From Streptomyces sp. ISL-96 (GTDB taxonomy: Bacteria; Actinomycetota; Actinomycetes; Streptomycetales; Streptomycetaceae): a DNA stretch of 64,000 nt. The stretch lies in assembly GCF_018614035.1 (NCBI RefSeq), contig NZ_JAGGPA010000041.1, positions 1-64,000 of the forward strand. Direction: 5' to 3'. Each line of letters starts with the position of its first letter. Positions within the stretch are counted from its first letter, which is position 1. This document shows positions 35,098-43,754 of the stretch, piece by piece. The translations under genes and the position numbers were made by a program. The notes under the pieces are model-generated. The model did no database searches. It had not been told where the DNA came from and worked only from the letters and a program-made list of their open reading frames with translations.

Positions 35098-35689
35098 AAG
35101 GCTTGAAACGCCTGACACCGCCCGGCGTCACCACGGCGCTCACGGGGTGGTCGTGCGGTTCCCTCGGGACCCGCGCGACCACCTCTTCGTCGTACAGGAG
35201 CACCACCAGGTGGGGCCGCGCGCCCGCCGCCTCCAGCCGGGCGAGCACCCGGTCGTACGATCCGCCGCCACGCCCGAGCCGCATCCCGCGCCCGTCCACC
35301 GCCAGCCCCGGCAGCAGCACCGCGTCGGCCTCCAGCACAGCCTGTACGCCGAGCCGCGCGCCCCCCGGCTCCAGGAGCCCCAGCCGCGCGCGTACGAGCT
35401 GCTCCGCACCCTCGTACTCGGCCCAGTCCAGATCGTTGTCCGCGAGCAGCACCGGAAGCAGCACCCGCACGCCCCGCGCGCGCAGCGCGTCCAGCAGCGC
35501 CCGGGTGCCGGGCTCACTCCCGATGGAGACGTATGCGGCGACTGTCCCGGCGTCCGCGAGCTCCGGCAGCTCCAGCGCCACCCGCGCCAGAACCGCAGCG
35601 GCCTTCTCGACGTCATCCCTGGTCAACCGGGATCTCATGTCGAGGAGTTCTCTTCGCAACCCGGCCTTGTCAGGCTCGTCACAGACCAC
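35087..35689 (-). CDS. 5-Formyltetrahydrofolate cyclo-ligase
   Basis: 200 residues, normal family length. LRRELLDMRSRLT near the start, PGLAVDGRGMRLGRGGGSYDR (the ATP/folate motif) and the closing HDHPVSAVVTPGG are diagnostic. It converts 5-formyl-THF to 5,10-methenyl-THF using ATP. The gene converges on the penicillin acylase and its last 11 nt overlap that gene's end. Start codon GTG at 35689 is the first in the frame. Confidence 0.9.
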   Translation of the reverse strand: MVCDEPDKAGLRRELLDMRSRLTRDDVEKAAAVLARVALELPELADAGTVAAYVSIGSEPGTRALLDALRARGVRVLLPVLLADNDLDWAEYEGAEQLVRARLGLLEPGGARLGVQAVLEADAVLLPGLAVDGRGMRLGRGGGSYDRVLARLEAAGARPHLVVLLYDEEVVARVPREPHDHPVSAVVTPGGVRRFKPFTA

Positions 35690-35773
35690 AGCGGCTCCAC
35701 AAAACGGCTCGTATGAGAATTTATTGACCGGAGCCTAACCTTCCCCCCATACGCAACGGATATCGTTCTGACC

Positions 35774-36709
35774 ATGACTCAGTCGCACCCCGGGATCAGC
35801 AAGGCTGTCATCCCTGCCGCCGGCCTCGGTACCAGGTTCCTGCCGGCGACAAAGGCCACTCCAAAAGAGATGCTGCCTGTCGTCGACAAGCCGGCTATCC
35901 AGTACGTGGTCGAAGAGGCGGTGTCCGCGGGTCTCTCCGACGTCCTCATGGTCACCGGCCGCAACAAGCGCCCGCTTGAGGATCACTTCGACCGCAACTA
36001 CGAGCTGGAGTCGGCCCTCGGCCGCAAGGGCGACGCCGAACGCCTCGCCCGGGTGCAGGAGTCGAGCGACCTCGCCACCATGCACTACGTCCGCCAGGGC
36101 GACCCCAAGGGCCTCGGCCACGCCGTCCTGTGCGCCGCGCCGCACGTCGGCGACCAGCCCTTCGCGGTACTCCTCGGTGACGACCTCATCGACCCGCGCG
36201 ACCCCCTGCTGTCCCGGATGATCGAGATCCAGGCGCAGTACGGCGGCAGCGTCATCGCGCTCATGGAGGTCGACCCCGCCCAGATCCACCTGTACGGATC
36301 CGCGGCCGTCGAGCCGACCCCCGAGGGCGACGTCGTACGGGTCACCGGACTGGTCGAGAAGCCCGACGCGGCCGACGCGCCCAGCAACTACGCGATCATC
36401 GGCCGCTATGTGCTCGATCCGGCCGTTTTCGACATACTGCGCAAGACCGAGCCGGGCCGCGGCGGCGAAATCCAGCTCACCGACGCGCTCCAGCACCTGG
36501 CCGAGACGTATGAATCAGCGGCTGACACCGCGGGGAAGGCCGGCGGCCCCGTGCACGGCGTCGTCTTCAAGGGCCGCCGCTATGACACCGGCGACCGGGG
36601 CGACTATCTGCGTGCCATTGTCAGACTCGCATGCGAACGTGAAGACCTGGGGCCGGAGTTCCGGACCTGGCTTCGCAGTTACGTGACCGAGGAGATGCAG
36701 GCACCTTGA
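35774..36709 (+). CDS. galU: UTP--glucose-1-phosphate uridylyltransferase
   Basis: 311 residues. IPAAGLGTRFLPATKATPKEM near the start is the nucleotide-binding signature, followed by VDKPAIQYVVEEA, and later VEKPDAADAPSNYAIIGRY. It makes UDP-glucose for cell-envelope sugars. The stop overlaps the start of moeA (TTGA), so the two are translationally coupled. In Corynebacterium the same galU-glp(moeA)-rimJ-glpR order is linked to cell division, and part of that order is kept here. Confidence 0.93.
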   Translation: MTQSHPGISKAVIPAAGLGTRFLPATKATPKEMLPVVDKPAIQYVVEEAVSAGLSDVLMVTGRNKRPLEDHFDRNYELESALGRKGDAERLARVQESSDLATMHYVRQGDPKGLGHAVLCAAPHVGDQPFAVLLGDDLIDPRDPLLSRMIEIQAQYGGSVIALMEVDPAQIHLYGSAAVEPTPEGDVVRVTGLVEKPDAADAPSNYAIIGRYVLDPAVFDILRKTEPGRGGEIQLTDALQHLAETYESAADTAGKAGGPVHGVVFKGRRYDTGDRGDYLRAIVRLACEREDLGPEFRTWLRSYVTEEMQAP

Positions 36710-38007
36710 GCAGCACGATCTGGTCTGTCGACGAGCACCTTGAGGACATCCTCGCCGCGGTCAAGCCGCTCGAACCCATCGAGCTGCAACTGCCCGACGC
36801 GCAGGGCTGTGTCCTCGTCGAGGACATCACGGTCCAGATCGCGCTGCCGCCCTTCGACAACAGCTCGATGGACGGTTACGCGGTCCGTACGAGCGATGTC
36901 GCGGGCGCCACGGAGGAGTTCCCCGCCGTCCTCACCGTCATCGGTGACGTGGCGGCGGGCAGCGGCGAGTCGCTGCACGTCGGCCCCGGCGAGGCCGCCC
37001 GCATCATGACCGGCGCCCCGCTGCCGCCCGGCGCCGAGGCCGTCGTCCCGGTCGAGTGGACCGACGGGGGCACGGGCGGCGGCCCGGCCGCCACGATGCG
37101 CGCCGCGAGCGACGCGCCCGAGGGCGCGACCGGCGAGGTCCGCGTCCACCGGCCCGTCGAGGCGCGGGCGCACGTCCGCGCGCGCGGCAGCGACGTCCAG
37201 GCCGGTGACCTGGCCCTGGAGGCCGGTACGGTCGTGGGCCCGCCCCAGATCGGACTGCTCGCCGCCATCGGCCGCGCCACCGTCAAGGTCAGGCCCCGCC
37301 CCCGCGTCGTGGTCCTGTCGACCGGCAGCGAACTGGTCCAGCCGGGCGAGCAGTTGGCGGCCGGCCAGATCTACGACTCCAACAGCTTCACGCTGACCGC
37401 CGCCGCCCGCGACGCCGGAGCCATCGCCTACCGCGTCGGCGCCGTCACGGACGACGCCGACACCCTCCGGTCCACCATCGAGGACCAGCTGATCCGCGCC
37501 GACATGATCGTCACCACCGGTGGCGTGAGTGTCGGAGCGTACGACGTCGTCAAGGAGGCACTGTCCTCCGTCGGCGACGAGGACCAGCCCGGCAGCGGCG
37601 TCGAATTCCGCAAGCTCGCCATGCAGCCCGGCAAGCCCCAGGGCTTCGGCTCCATCGGCCCCGAGCACACCCCGCTGCTCGCCCTCCCGGGAAACCCGGT
37701 CTCGTCGTACGTCTCTTTCGAGCTCTTCGTACGCCCGGCGATCCGCGCCCTGATGGGCCTGAAGGACGTGCACCGCCCGAAGGTCCGCGCGACCCTGACC
37801 GCGGACAAGCCCCTTTCCTCCCCCTCCGGAAAGCGCCAGTTCCTGCGCGGTACGTACGACGAGGAGTCCGGCACCGTCACCCCGGTCGGCGGCGCCGGAT
37901 CCCACCTGGTAGCGGCCCTCGCCCGGGCGAACGCCCTGATCACGGTCCCGGAGGACACCACCGAGGTAGAGCCCGGCACGGAGATCGACGTGGTCCTGCT
38001 CGGGTGA
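36706..38007 (+). CDS. moeA: Molybdopterin molybdotransferase MoeA (gephyrin-like Glp)
   Basis: 433 residues. FDNSSMDGYAVRTSD, IMTGAPLPPGAEAVVPVEW, STGSELVQPGEQLAAGQIYDSNS and TTGGVSVGAYD cover the MoeA domains I-III; LPGNPVSSYVSFE is near the C-terminal domain. It inserts molybdate into the pterin cofactor. The Corynebacterium homologue Glp also works as a divisome partner of FtsZ, so this gene may have a cytoskeletal rather than a purely cofactor role. TTG start at 36706 overlaps the galU stop. Confidence 0.92.
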   Translation: MSSTIWSVDEHLEDILAAVKPLEPIELQLPDAQGCVLVEDITVQIALPPFDNSSMDGYAVRTSDVAGATEEFPAVLTVIGDVAAGSGESLHVGPGEAARIMTGAPLPPGAEAVVPVEWTDGGTGGGPAATMRAASDAPEGATGEVRVHRPVEARAHVRARGSDVQAGDLALEAGTVVGPPQIGLLAAIGRATVKVRPRPRVVVLSTGSELVQPGEQLAAGQIYDSNSFTLTAAARDAGAIAYRVGAVTDDADTLRSTIEDQLIRADMIVTTGGVSVGAYDVVKEALSSVGDEDQPGSGVEFRKLAMQPGKPQGFGSIGPEHTPLLALPGNPVSSYVSFELFVRPAIRALMGLKDVHRPKVRATLTADKPLSSPSGKRQFLRGTYDEESGTVTPVGGAGSHLVAALARANALITVPEDTTEVEPGTEIDVVLLG

Positions 38008-38100
38008 CCGGGGCCCGGTGGGGGCTGGGAGCTGCTGGTTTCCTTGGTCCACCCTTGTGAGTGATAGTGCACTTTGGTGAGTGTTGTTACGTTCAGGTGC

Positions 38101-38555
38101 ATGAACCTCAAGGAGTGGGCGCAGGCGCAGGGTGTGCATCCGCAGACCGCGTATCGCTGGTTCCGCGAGGGCACTTTGCCGGTTCCGGCTGAGCGGGTCG
38201 GGCCGCGCACGATTCTGGTGAACGTCGAGGCCCGTACCGCACCCGCAATGGTCGGTGGTGTCGGCCTGTACGCCCGCGTGTCCTCGCACGAGCAGAGGGC
38301 GGACCTGGAGCGCCAGGTTGCGCGGCTGTCGCGGTGGGCGGCCAAGGCCGGTCATCGGGTGGTGCGAGTCGAGTCCGAGGTTGGGCACTGCGCGCCCACG
38401 GCCGTCGGCTCGTCGTGCTGGATGACGGGGAAGCGGAAGACGACCTCGTGCGCGACATGGTCGAGGTGCTGACCTCGTTCTGCGCGCGCCGGTACGGGCG
38501 CGGGGCGGCGAAGACTCGGGCAAGGAAGGCCATCGAGGCGGCCGAGCGTGGCTGA
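38101..38555 (+). pseudogene. IS607-type serine recombinase TnpA, deleted and frameshifted
   Basis: The first frame (38101-38472) begins MNLKEWAQAQGVHPQTAYRW, a MerR-type HTH, then GLYARVSSHEQRADLERQ with the catalytic serine of the resolvase domain. After VRVESEVG the homology stops and resumes in another frame (HGRRLVVLDDGE, DLVRDMVEVLTSFCAR, ending at 38555). The missing central block would carry the RRLL and EHRDRL region of the catalytic core. The enzyme is inactive as read. Confidence 0.75.
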
Positions 38556-40000
38556 GTCGCAGAAGCTGCGCACCATCGTTGCGCCGTTTGTGGCCCTCGG
38601 GCCATCCGGGGTGACGGTACGTGACCGCCTCAAGTGCCTGACCATCGAGGACGAGAAGGTGCTGCGGTTGGTTGGCGGGCAGCTGGGTACGCTCGCGTCC
38701 CGCGATCTCAAGGCCCGGTGCGCAAACGGCTTTGAGCACGACGGTGACACATGGGCGGCCCGTAAACGGGGTCTGACGGCGGTGTCCTCGTCGCGGTGGG
38801 CCGGATCGGTCACCAAGGGCACACATGATCAGTGGGCGCTCGCCCGCCGCTGCCTGGGCTGGGCGGGTACGCGTAGTACGTGGGGGCAAGCGCCTGATTA
38901 ACACCCGCCACCACCTGGAGAAAGCCAAGCTCACCGCCGAGCAGTGGCGGGAGCGCTGGGAAGCCGAGCGCATGTTCTTGTCCGCGGACGGGGAGTCGGG
39001 CAAGCGGTTCGGGAACGAAACGATTCGCATCACCCCAGGCGGCGAGATCAGCATCAAACTGCCCGCGCCACTCGCCCACCTGGCGAACGCCGGACACGGC
39101 CGGTACATCCTCGCCAGCGCCGTCACTTTCCAGCACCGGGGCCAGGAGTGGGCCGACCGCATCACAGCGAATCGCACCGTTGCGTACCGCATCCATCACG
39201 ACGCCGACCGCGACCGCTGGTATGTGACCGCGGGCTGGCAGCGTCCACCCCTCCAAGCCATCCCGCTCGATGCTGCGCTGTCCTCCGGCTGTATCGGTGT
39301 CGACACCAATGACGATCACCTCGCGGCCTGGCAGCTCGACACCCACGGCAATCCGGTAGGTGAACCCCACCGCTTCTTCTACGACCTGTCAGGGACGGCC
39401 GATCACCGTGACGCGCAGATCCGCCACGCCTTGACCCGCCTGCTCCATTGGGTCAAGCGAGTCGGCGTCCAGGCCATCGCTATTGAGGACCTGGACTTCG
39501 CCCAAGGCAAGACCCGGGAGAAGCACGGCGGGAACAAGCGGTTTCGGCGGTTGATCTCCCGCTTCCCCACCGCGAAACTCAAAGTCCGGCTCGTCTCCAC
39601 GGCCGCCGAGCAGGGCCTGGCGATCGTCGCGGTAGATCCCGCCTACACCTCCCGCTGGGGGAGCCAGCACTGGCAGAAACCGCTGACCACCCCACAACGT
39701 AAGACGACCCGTCACGATGCCGCCGGCACCGCGATCGGGCGACGCGCCCTCGGACATCCGATCAGGCGACGGACGACACCGCCCCCGCGGCACCAGAGCG
39801 ATGCCGCGGAGCATCGGACCGTCCAGGCCCGACCGCAAGCCCGAGGGCGCGACGGAAACCGCCCACCCGCCACGGACCGCACCCCTGGAGCTGCGCCGCC
39901 GGACGGCATGAGGAAGCGGAGACCCAGTGCATTCAAAACCGTTCGGGATGCGCCCAGATCGCAGCAGTGGGTCCAGGACTCACTAATGCACACTGGTTAG
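38548..40000 (+). pseudogene. TnpB-type RNA-guided nuclease, deleted and frameshifted
   Basis: The 5' part is in one frame (38548 to about 38865) and the rest in another (from about 38860 to 40000), so a short deletion with frame change separates them. In the second frame GVDTNDDH, IEDLDF and HDAAGTAIGRR supply the three RuvC acidic residues, and DPAYTSRWG follows. These active-site residues survive, but the protein cannot be made as one chain. I find no second copy in the window. Confidence 0.75.
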
Positions 40001-40051
40001 GGACGGTACCGTGTCTGCTCTCACAGGCCCTGACCGGGAGCGCCACACGTA

Positions 40052-40531
40052 ATGAGTACGCACGAACGGCTCACGCACATCGACGAGGCGGGGGCGGCCC
40101 GCATGGTCGACGTCTCCGGCAAGGACGTCACCGCGCGGACGGCCCGAGCCACCGGACGCGTCCTTGTCGCCCCGCGCGTCATCGAGCTGCTGCGCGGCGA
40201 GGGAGTCCCCAAGGGCGACGCCCTCGCCACCGCCCGCATCGCGGGCATCATGGGCGCCAAGCGCACGCCCGACCTGATCCCGCTCTGCCACCCGCTCGCC
40301 CTCTCCGGCGTGAAGCTCGACCTCACGGTCGCCGACGACGCCGTGGAGATCGCCGCGACCGTGCGTACGACGGACCGTACGGGCGTCGAGATGGAGGCCC
40401 TGACCGCCGTCACGGTCGCCGCGCTCACCGTGATCGACATGGTGAAGGCGGTCGACAAGGCCGCCGTCATCACCGACGTACGGGTCGAGGAGAAGACGGG
40501 CGGCAAGTCCGGCGACTGGAGCCGGGCATGA
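40052..40531 (+). CDS. moaC: Cyclic pyranopterin monophosphate synthase MoaC
   Basis: 159 residues. HIDEAGAARMVDVSGKDVTAR at the start, MGAKRTPDLIPLCHPLALSG in the middle and MEALTAVTVAALTVIDMVKA are the conserved blocks of MoaC, the enzyme that forms cyclic pyranopterin in molybdenum-cofactor synthesis. Its ATG at 40052 lies 51 nt after the transposon remnant, which may now supply its promoter. Stop overlaps mogA start by ATGA. Confidence 0.93.
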   Translation: MSTHERLTHIDEAGAARMVDVSGKDVTARTARATGRVLVAPRVIELLRGEGVPKGDALATARIAGIMGAKRTPDLIPLCHPLALSGVKLDLTVADDAVEIAATVRTTDRTGVEMEALTAVTVAALTVIDMVKAVDKAAVITDVRVEEKTGGKSGDWSRA

Positions 40532-41133
40532 GCCCCGCCCCGCGCGCCGGAGAGGTGTACAGCCACAGCCACAGCCACGAGCCGGCGGACGAGCCTGCGC
40601 CCACGCCGGCACCGCAGCCGCCGCGCCGCGCCCTGGTCGTGACAGCCTCCAACCGAGCCTCCGCCGGTGTTTACGAGGACCGCGGCGGCCCGATCCTCGC
40701 CGAGGGCCTGCGCGGCCTCGGCTTCGACGTCGACGGTCCGCAGGTGGTCCCCGACGGCGACCCGGTGGAGCAGGCGCTGCGGGCCGGTGTCGACGCCGCG
40801 TACGACGTCATCCTGACCACGGGCGGCACCGGCATCTCGCCGACCGACCGCACCCCCGATGCCACCCGCCGCGTCCTGGACTACGACATCCCCGGCATCC
40901 CCGAGGCGATCCGTGCCGAGGGCCTGGGGAAGGTACCGACCGCCGCGCTCTCGCGTGGTCTCGCGGGCGTCGCGGGCCGGACGCTGATCGTGAACCTGCC
41001 GGGCTCCACCGGCGGCGTACGGGACGGGCTCGCGGTCCTGGAGAGCCTCCTGCTGCACGCCGTGGACCAGATCCGGGGCGGCGACCACCCCGGCTCGGGC
41101 ACCGGCTCCCCGCTACCCGGGAGCCAGAGCTGA
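40528..41133 (+). CDS. mogA: Molybdopterin adenylyltransferase-like protein (MogA/MoaB)
   Basis: 201 residues. A proline-rich N-terminal extension (about 1-33) precedes the domain LVVTASNRASAGVYEDRGG, ILTTGGTGISPTDRTPDAT and IVNLPGSTGGVRDGL, all diagnostic. It adenylates molybdopterin before MoeA inserts molybdate. A His/Ser repeat in the extension (YSHSHSHEP) could bind metal. It overlaps moaC by ATGA and the next gene by CTGA if the CTG start is used. Confidence 0.92.
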   Translation: MSPAPRAGEVYSHSHSHEPADEPAPTPAPQPPRRALVVTASNRASAGVYEDRGGPILAEGLRGLGFDVDGPQVVPDGDPVEQALRAGVDAAYDVILTTGGTGISPTDRTPDATRRVLDYDIPGIPEAIRAEGLGKVPTAALSRGLAGVAGRTLIVNLPGSTGGVRDGLAVLESLLLHAVDQIRGGDHPGSGTGSPLPGSQS

Positions 41134-41756
41134 ACGTTTCATCCTGGCCCGTCGAGCTGGTGGACGGCGATGTCACCCTCCGCCCGATAAAGCTGCGGGA
41201 CCAGCGGAGCTGGCGCGAGGTGAACCGGCGCAACCGCGACTGGCTGCGCCCCTGGGAGGCCACGATCCCGCCGCCCGCGCCGGCCGGCCCGGTGGCCCAG
41301 CGTCCGACGTACCGTCAGATGGTCCGCCACCTGCGCTCCGAGGCGAACGCGGGCCGGATGCTGCCCTTCGTCATCGAGTACAAGGGGGAGCTGGTCGGCC
41401 AGTTGACGGTCGCCGGGATCACCTGGGGATCGATGTGCTCAGGGCATGTCGGCTACTGGGTGGACCGCGAAGTGGCGGGCCGCGGTGTGATGCCGACGGC
41501 GGTCGCCCTCGCCGTCGACCACTGCTTCCGTACGGTCGGTCTGCATCGCGTCGAAGTCTGTATTCGCCCCGAGAACACGCCCAGTCGCAGAGTCGTGGAA
41601 AAGCTCGGATTCCGCCAGGAGGGGCTGCGTCCCCGATATCTCCACATTGACGGTGGGTGGCGTGACCATCTGGTCTACGCGCTCACGGCGGAAGAAGTCC
41701 CGGAGGGGCTGCTGAACCGCTGGCACCGGGCGAGACCGGGCACATCTCATAAATGA
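41130..41756 (+). CDS. RimJ/RimL-like GNAT acetyltransferase
   Basis: 208 residues from CTG at 41130, reading (M)NVSSWPVELVDGDVTLRPIK. GGGAG-like GGGAG sits at 41119-41123, six nt upstream, and the CTG overlaps the mogA TGA. The alternative GTG at 41160 has no ribosome site and cuts the N-terminus. VGYWVDREVAGRGVMPTAVA is the acetyl-CoA loop and NTPSRRVVEKLGF the C-terminal signature. Acetylates the N-terminus of a protein or another amine; target unknown. Confidence 0.8.
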   Translation: MNVSSWPVELVDGDVTLRPIKLRDQRSWREVNRRNRDWLRPWEATIPPPAPAGPVAQRPTYRQMVRHLRSEANAGRMLPFVIEYKGELVGQLTVAGITWGSMCSGHVGYWVDREVAGRGVMPTAVALAVDHCFRTVGLHRVEVCIRPENTPSRRVVEKLGFRQEGLRPRYLHIDGGWRDHLVYALTAEEVPEGLLNRWHRARPGTSHK

Positions 41757-41896
41757 AATAAGTGTTCGAAGTTGATCGGCAAAGCCGGCCTGTTGATCCG
41801 ATCAGTAACAAAAAAGTTCGAGTTATCAGCCAGATCGTGCGACACACCGGCTCAATTGGCCGATGGCCTTGCGCGAACCCCTCTACGGTGTGGGGT

Positions 41897-42997
41897 GTGA
41901 GCAGCAGCGGCCTGATTTACGCAGTCATCGTCGGGGCCTGGGCCGCCTACTTGGTGCCGATGTGGCTCCGCAGGCAGGACGAGCTCAACGAAGCCCGTCC
42001 GACGGAACGCTTCAGCACCGCCATCCGGCTGCTGTCCGGACGGGCGGCAATGGAGCGCCGATATGCCAGGGAGCTGCAGGAACGCGCCGCGGGTGAGGTG
42101 GAGCCCGACGTGGACCCGGACGCCGTGACGGACCGATTGAGTTCCGTCGACGTCCGGGCCTTCGCCGTGCCCCCGACGCAAGCAGCCGAGCGCCCTGCCG
42201 CACGGCAGGACGTACGGGAGAACGCGCGCGAGGAAGCCCGGGAGCACGTACGGGAGGAACGGCGGGCGCGCACCGCCAGTGCCGCCGCCGAACGGGCCCG
42301 GCGCTCCAAGGTCCTCGCGCGCCGCAGACGCACCACCGTGATCCTCTTCCTCGCCTTCACGCTCGGCGCGATCGTCGCGGCGGTCGGCGGCCTCCGGTTC
42401 CTCTGGGCGCCCGCTGTGCCCGCCGTGCTGCTGAGCACGTACATCGTGCACCTGCGGGCCACCGAGCGGCGGCGCTTCGCCTTCACCATGGACCGGCGCA
42501 GGGCGGAAGTGGCGGCGCAGCGGCTGCGCGAGCGCCGCCCGCACCCGGGCCGCCGGCCGGTCTCCGCGGAGCCCGACGAGGAGCCCGTCGTACGCCCGGA
42601 ACCCGAACCGGCGCCCGCGGTCTCGCCGCAGGAGGCGGGCCGCCGCGCGCTGGTGGAGCAGACGGACCACGCCGAATGGGTGGACCAGCAGCGCGAGCGT
42701 GAGCGCGGCGCGGCCCGCGGCGAGAGCTGGGACCCGGTCCCGGTCCCGCTGCCGACGTACGTCACCGCTCCGGTCGCCCCGCGCGCCACCGCCGGCGTGG
42801 ACTTCGGCGACCCGGGCACGTGGAGCTCGGCCCGCTCCAGCACCGCCGAGCCGACGCCCGCCCCCGAATCCCCGCCCGCCACCGACCCGCCCCAGGGCCG
42901 GCGCGCGAACCCGGCCCGCCGCGACCGGGGCCGCGGCCGCACGCCGCTCTTCGACCAGTACGAGGAGGGCGACCGGCCGCGGGCGGCCAACGAGTGA
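41897..42997 (+). CDS. sepX: SepX/GlpR-like membrane protein
   Basis: 366 residues. An N-terminal hydrophobic segment (about 2-22), then a cytosolic part, a second hydrophobic stretch (about 151-185, LFLAFTLGAIVAAVGGLRFL) and a long disordered tail. The gene order galU-moeA-rimJ-like-this gene matches that of GlpR in Corynebacterium and, as I recall, SepX of Streptomyces, which acts in hyphal compartments and division. The GTG at 41897 has GGGG upstream and its own promoter region (41757-41896). Confidence 0.7.
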   Translation: MSSSGLIYAVIVGAWAAYLVPMWLRRQDELNEARPTERFSTAIRLLSGRAAMERRYARELQERAAGEVEPDVDPDAVTDRLSSVDVRAFAVPPTQAAERPAARQDVRENAREEAREHVREERRARTASAAAERARRSKVLARRRRTTVILFLAFTLGAIVAAVGGLRFLWAPAVPAVLLSTYIVHLRATERRRFAFTMDRRRAEVAAQRLRERRPHPGRRPVSAEPDEEPVVRPEPEPAPAVSPQEAGRRALVEQTDHAEWVDQQRERERGAARGESWDPVPVPLPTYVTAPVAPRATAGVDFGDPGTWSSARSSTAEPTPAPESPPATDPPQGRRANPARRDRGRGRTPLFDQYEEGDRPRAANE

Positions 42998-43057
42998 CCT
43001 GCGGAGAACGGATTTCCAAGCACCCCGATCGAGGTGCTAAAGTTTCACTCGTTGCAA

Positions 43058-43131
43058 GGGCCTGTGGCGCAGTCTGGTAGCGCACCTCGTTCGCATCGAG
43101 GGGGTCTGGGGTTCAAATCCCCACAGGTCCA
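43058..43131 (+). tRNA. tRNA-Ala (anticodon CGC)
   Basis: 74 nt fold as a cloverleaf: acceptor GGGCCTG pairs with CAGGTCC, including the G3-U70 wobble pair that alanyl-tRNA synthetase recognises. D arm GCGCAGTCTGGTAGCGC; anticodon stem CCTCG/CGAGG around TTCGCAT, giving CGC; T arm contains GGTTCAAATCC. The CCA end is not fully encoded. It reads GCG codons. Confidence 0.95.
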
Positions 43132-43140
43132 CCGCAGCTC

Positions 43141-43174
43141 AGAGCCCCAGTCGGAGAGATCCGGCTGGGGCTCT
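43141..43174 (+). terminator. Terminator downstream of tRNA-Ala
   Basis: AGAGCCCCAG (43141-43150) pairs with CTGGGGCTCT (43165-43174), a perfect 10-bp stem, followed by a short T run, 10 nt past the tRNA. Confidence 0.85.
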
Positions 43175-43205
43175 TTGGCGTTCCGTTGATGTCGCGCCAT
43201 GTCCG

Positions 43206-43688
43206 TTACGGTGTCAGCGGCTTGGCGAAGCAGCGGCTGTCGTCGTACTCGCGGAAGAGGCCGAACTTCTCGGTCGGGGCGTAACCGCTCGACGTGTAGA
43301 GGGCGATGGCCTCCGGCTGCTGCGCGCCCGTTTCCAGGACCATCCGTATGCGGCCGGCCGCGCGGGCGTCGTCCTCCAGTACGGCGAGGATGCGGCGGGC
43401 CAGGCCGATGCCGCGGCAGGCGGGGATCACGTACATGCGCTTGAGTTCGGCGTCGCCGTCCGCATAGCCCTCGTCGTTCTTGTCCTGCGCGCGCCAGGCG
43501 CCGGTGGCGACGGGGCGGTCCTGTTCGTCGTACGCGATGAGGAAGAGGCCGGCCGGCGGCCGGAACATGGCGGGGTCCAGCGGGGTCGTGTCGCCGTCGC
43601 CGTTGTAGCGCTCCATGTATTCCTGCTGCACTTCGGCTTCGAGCTTCACGGCGTCGGGGTGGTCGTACGAGCATATTCGGATATTCAT
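43206..43688 (-). CDS. GNAT N-acetyltransferase
   Basis: 160 residues. ELKRMYVIPACRGIGLARRIL is the acetyl-CoA binding motif A, and ALYTSSGYAPTEKFGLF the C-terminal strand. ATG at 43688. Divergent from the exonuclease III gene with 66 nt between starts. Substrate unknown. Confidence 0.88.
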   Translation of the reverse strand: MNIRICSYDHPDAVKLEAEVQQEYMERYNGDGDTTPLDPAMFRPPAGLFLIAYDEQDRPVATGAWRAQDKNDEGYADGDAELKRMYVIPACRGIGLARRILAVLEDDARAAGRIRMVLETGAQQPEAIALYTSSGYAPTEKFGLFREYDDSRCFAKPLTP

Positions 43689-43754
43689 GCGAGTCAGCGT
43701 ACTTCTATGCAGGGTCGGGCACCGGACGATTTCCGGTCTCTGTATTGTGCCGGG

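Larger units (their letters stand above)
38030..40000 (+). mobile_element. Decayed IS607-like element (serine recombinase TnpA + TnpB)
   Basis: A recombinase-like gene and a tnpB-like gene sit between moeA and moaC, where related clusters have moeA and moaC adjacent or near. Both ORFs have lost reading-frame continuity. The left end is taken just after the moeA stop, the right end at the TnpB stop; IS607-type elements leave no target duplications, so ends are uncertain by some tens of bases. GTGAGT and GTGCAC motifs occur near the left end (about 38056-38076), and ACTCAC plus TGCACA near the right end (about 39977-39993). Confidence 0.75.

Noticed and set aside
38030..40051. CRISPR array or guide-RNA locus beside tnpB
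   Set aside because: No direct repeats with regular spacers were seen; a TnpB-type guide RNA end may exist at the right edge but cannot be identified by eye.
41757..41896. TGATC-C-GATCA dyad (41794-41804) upstream of the sepX-like gene as a specific operator
   Set aside because: Short and AT-richer dyads like this are common; no matching regulator or second copy is visible.
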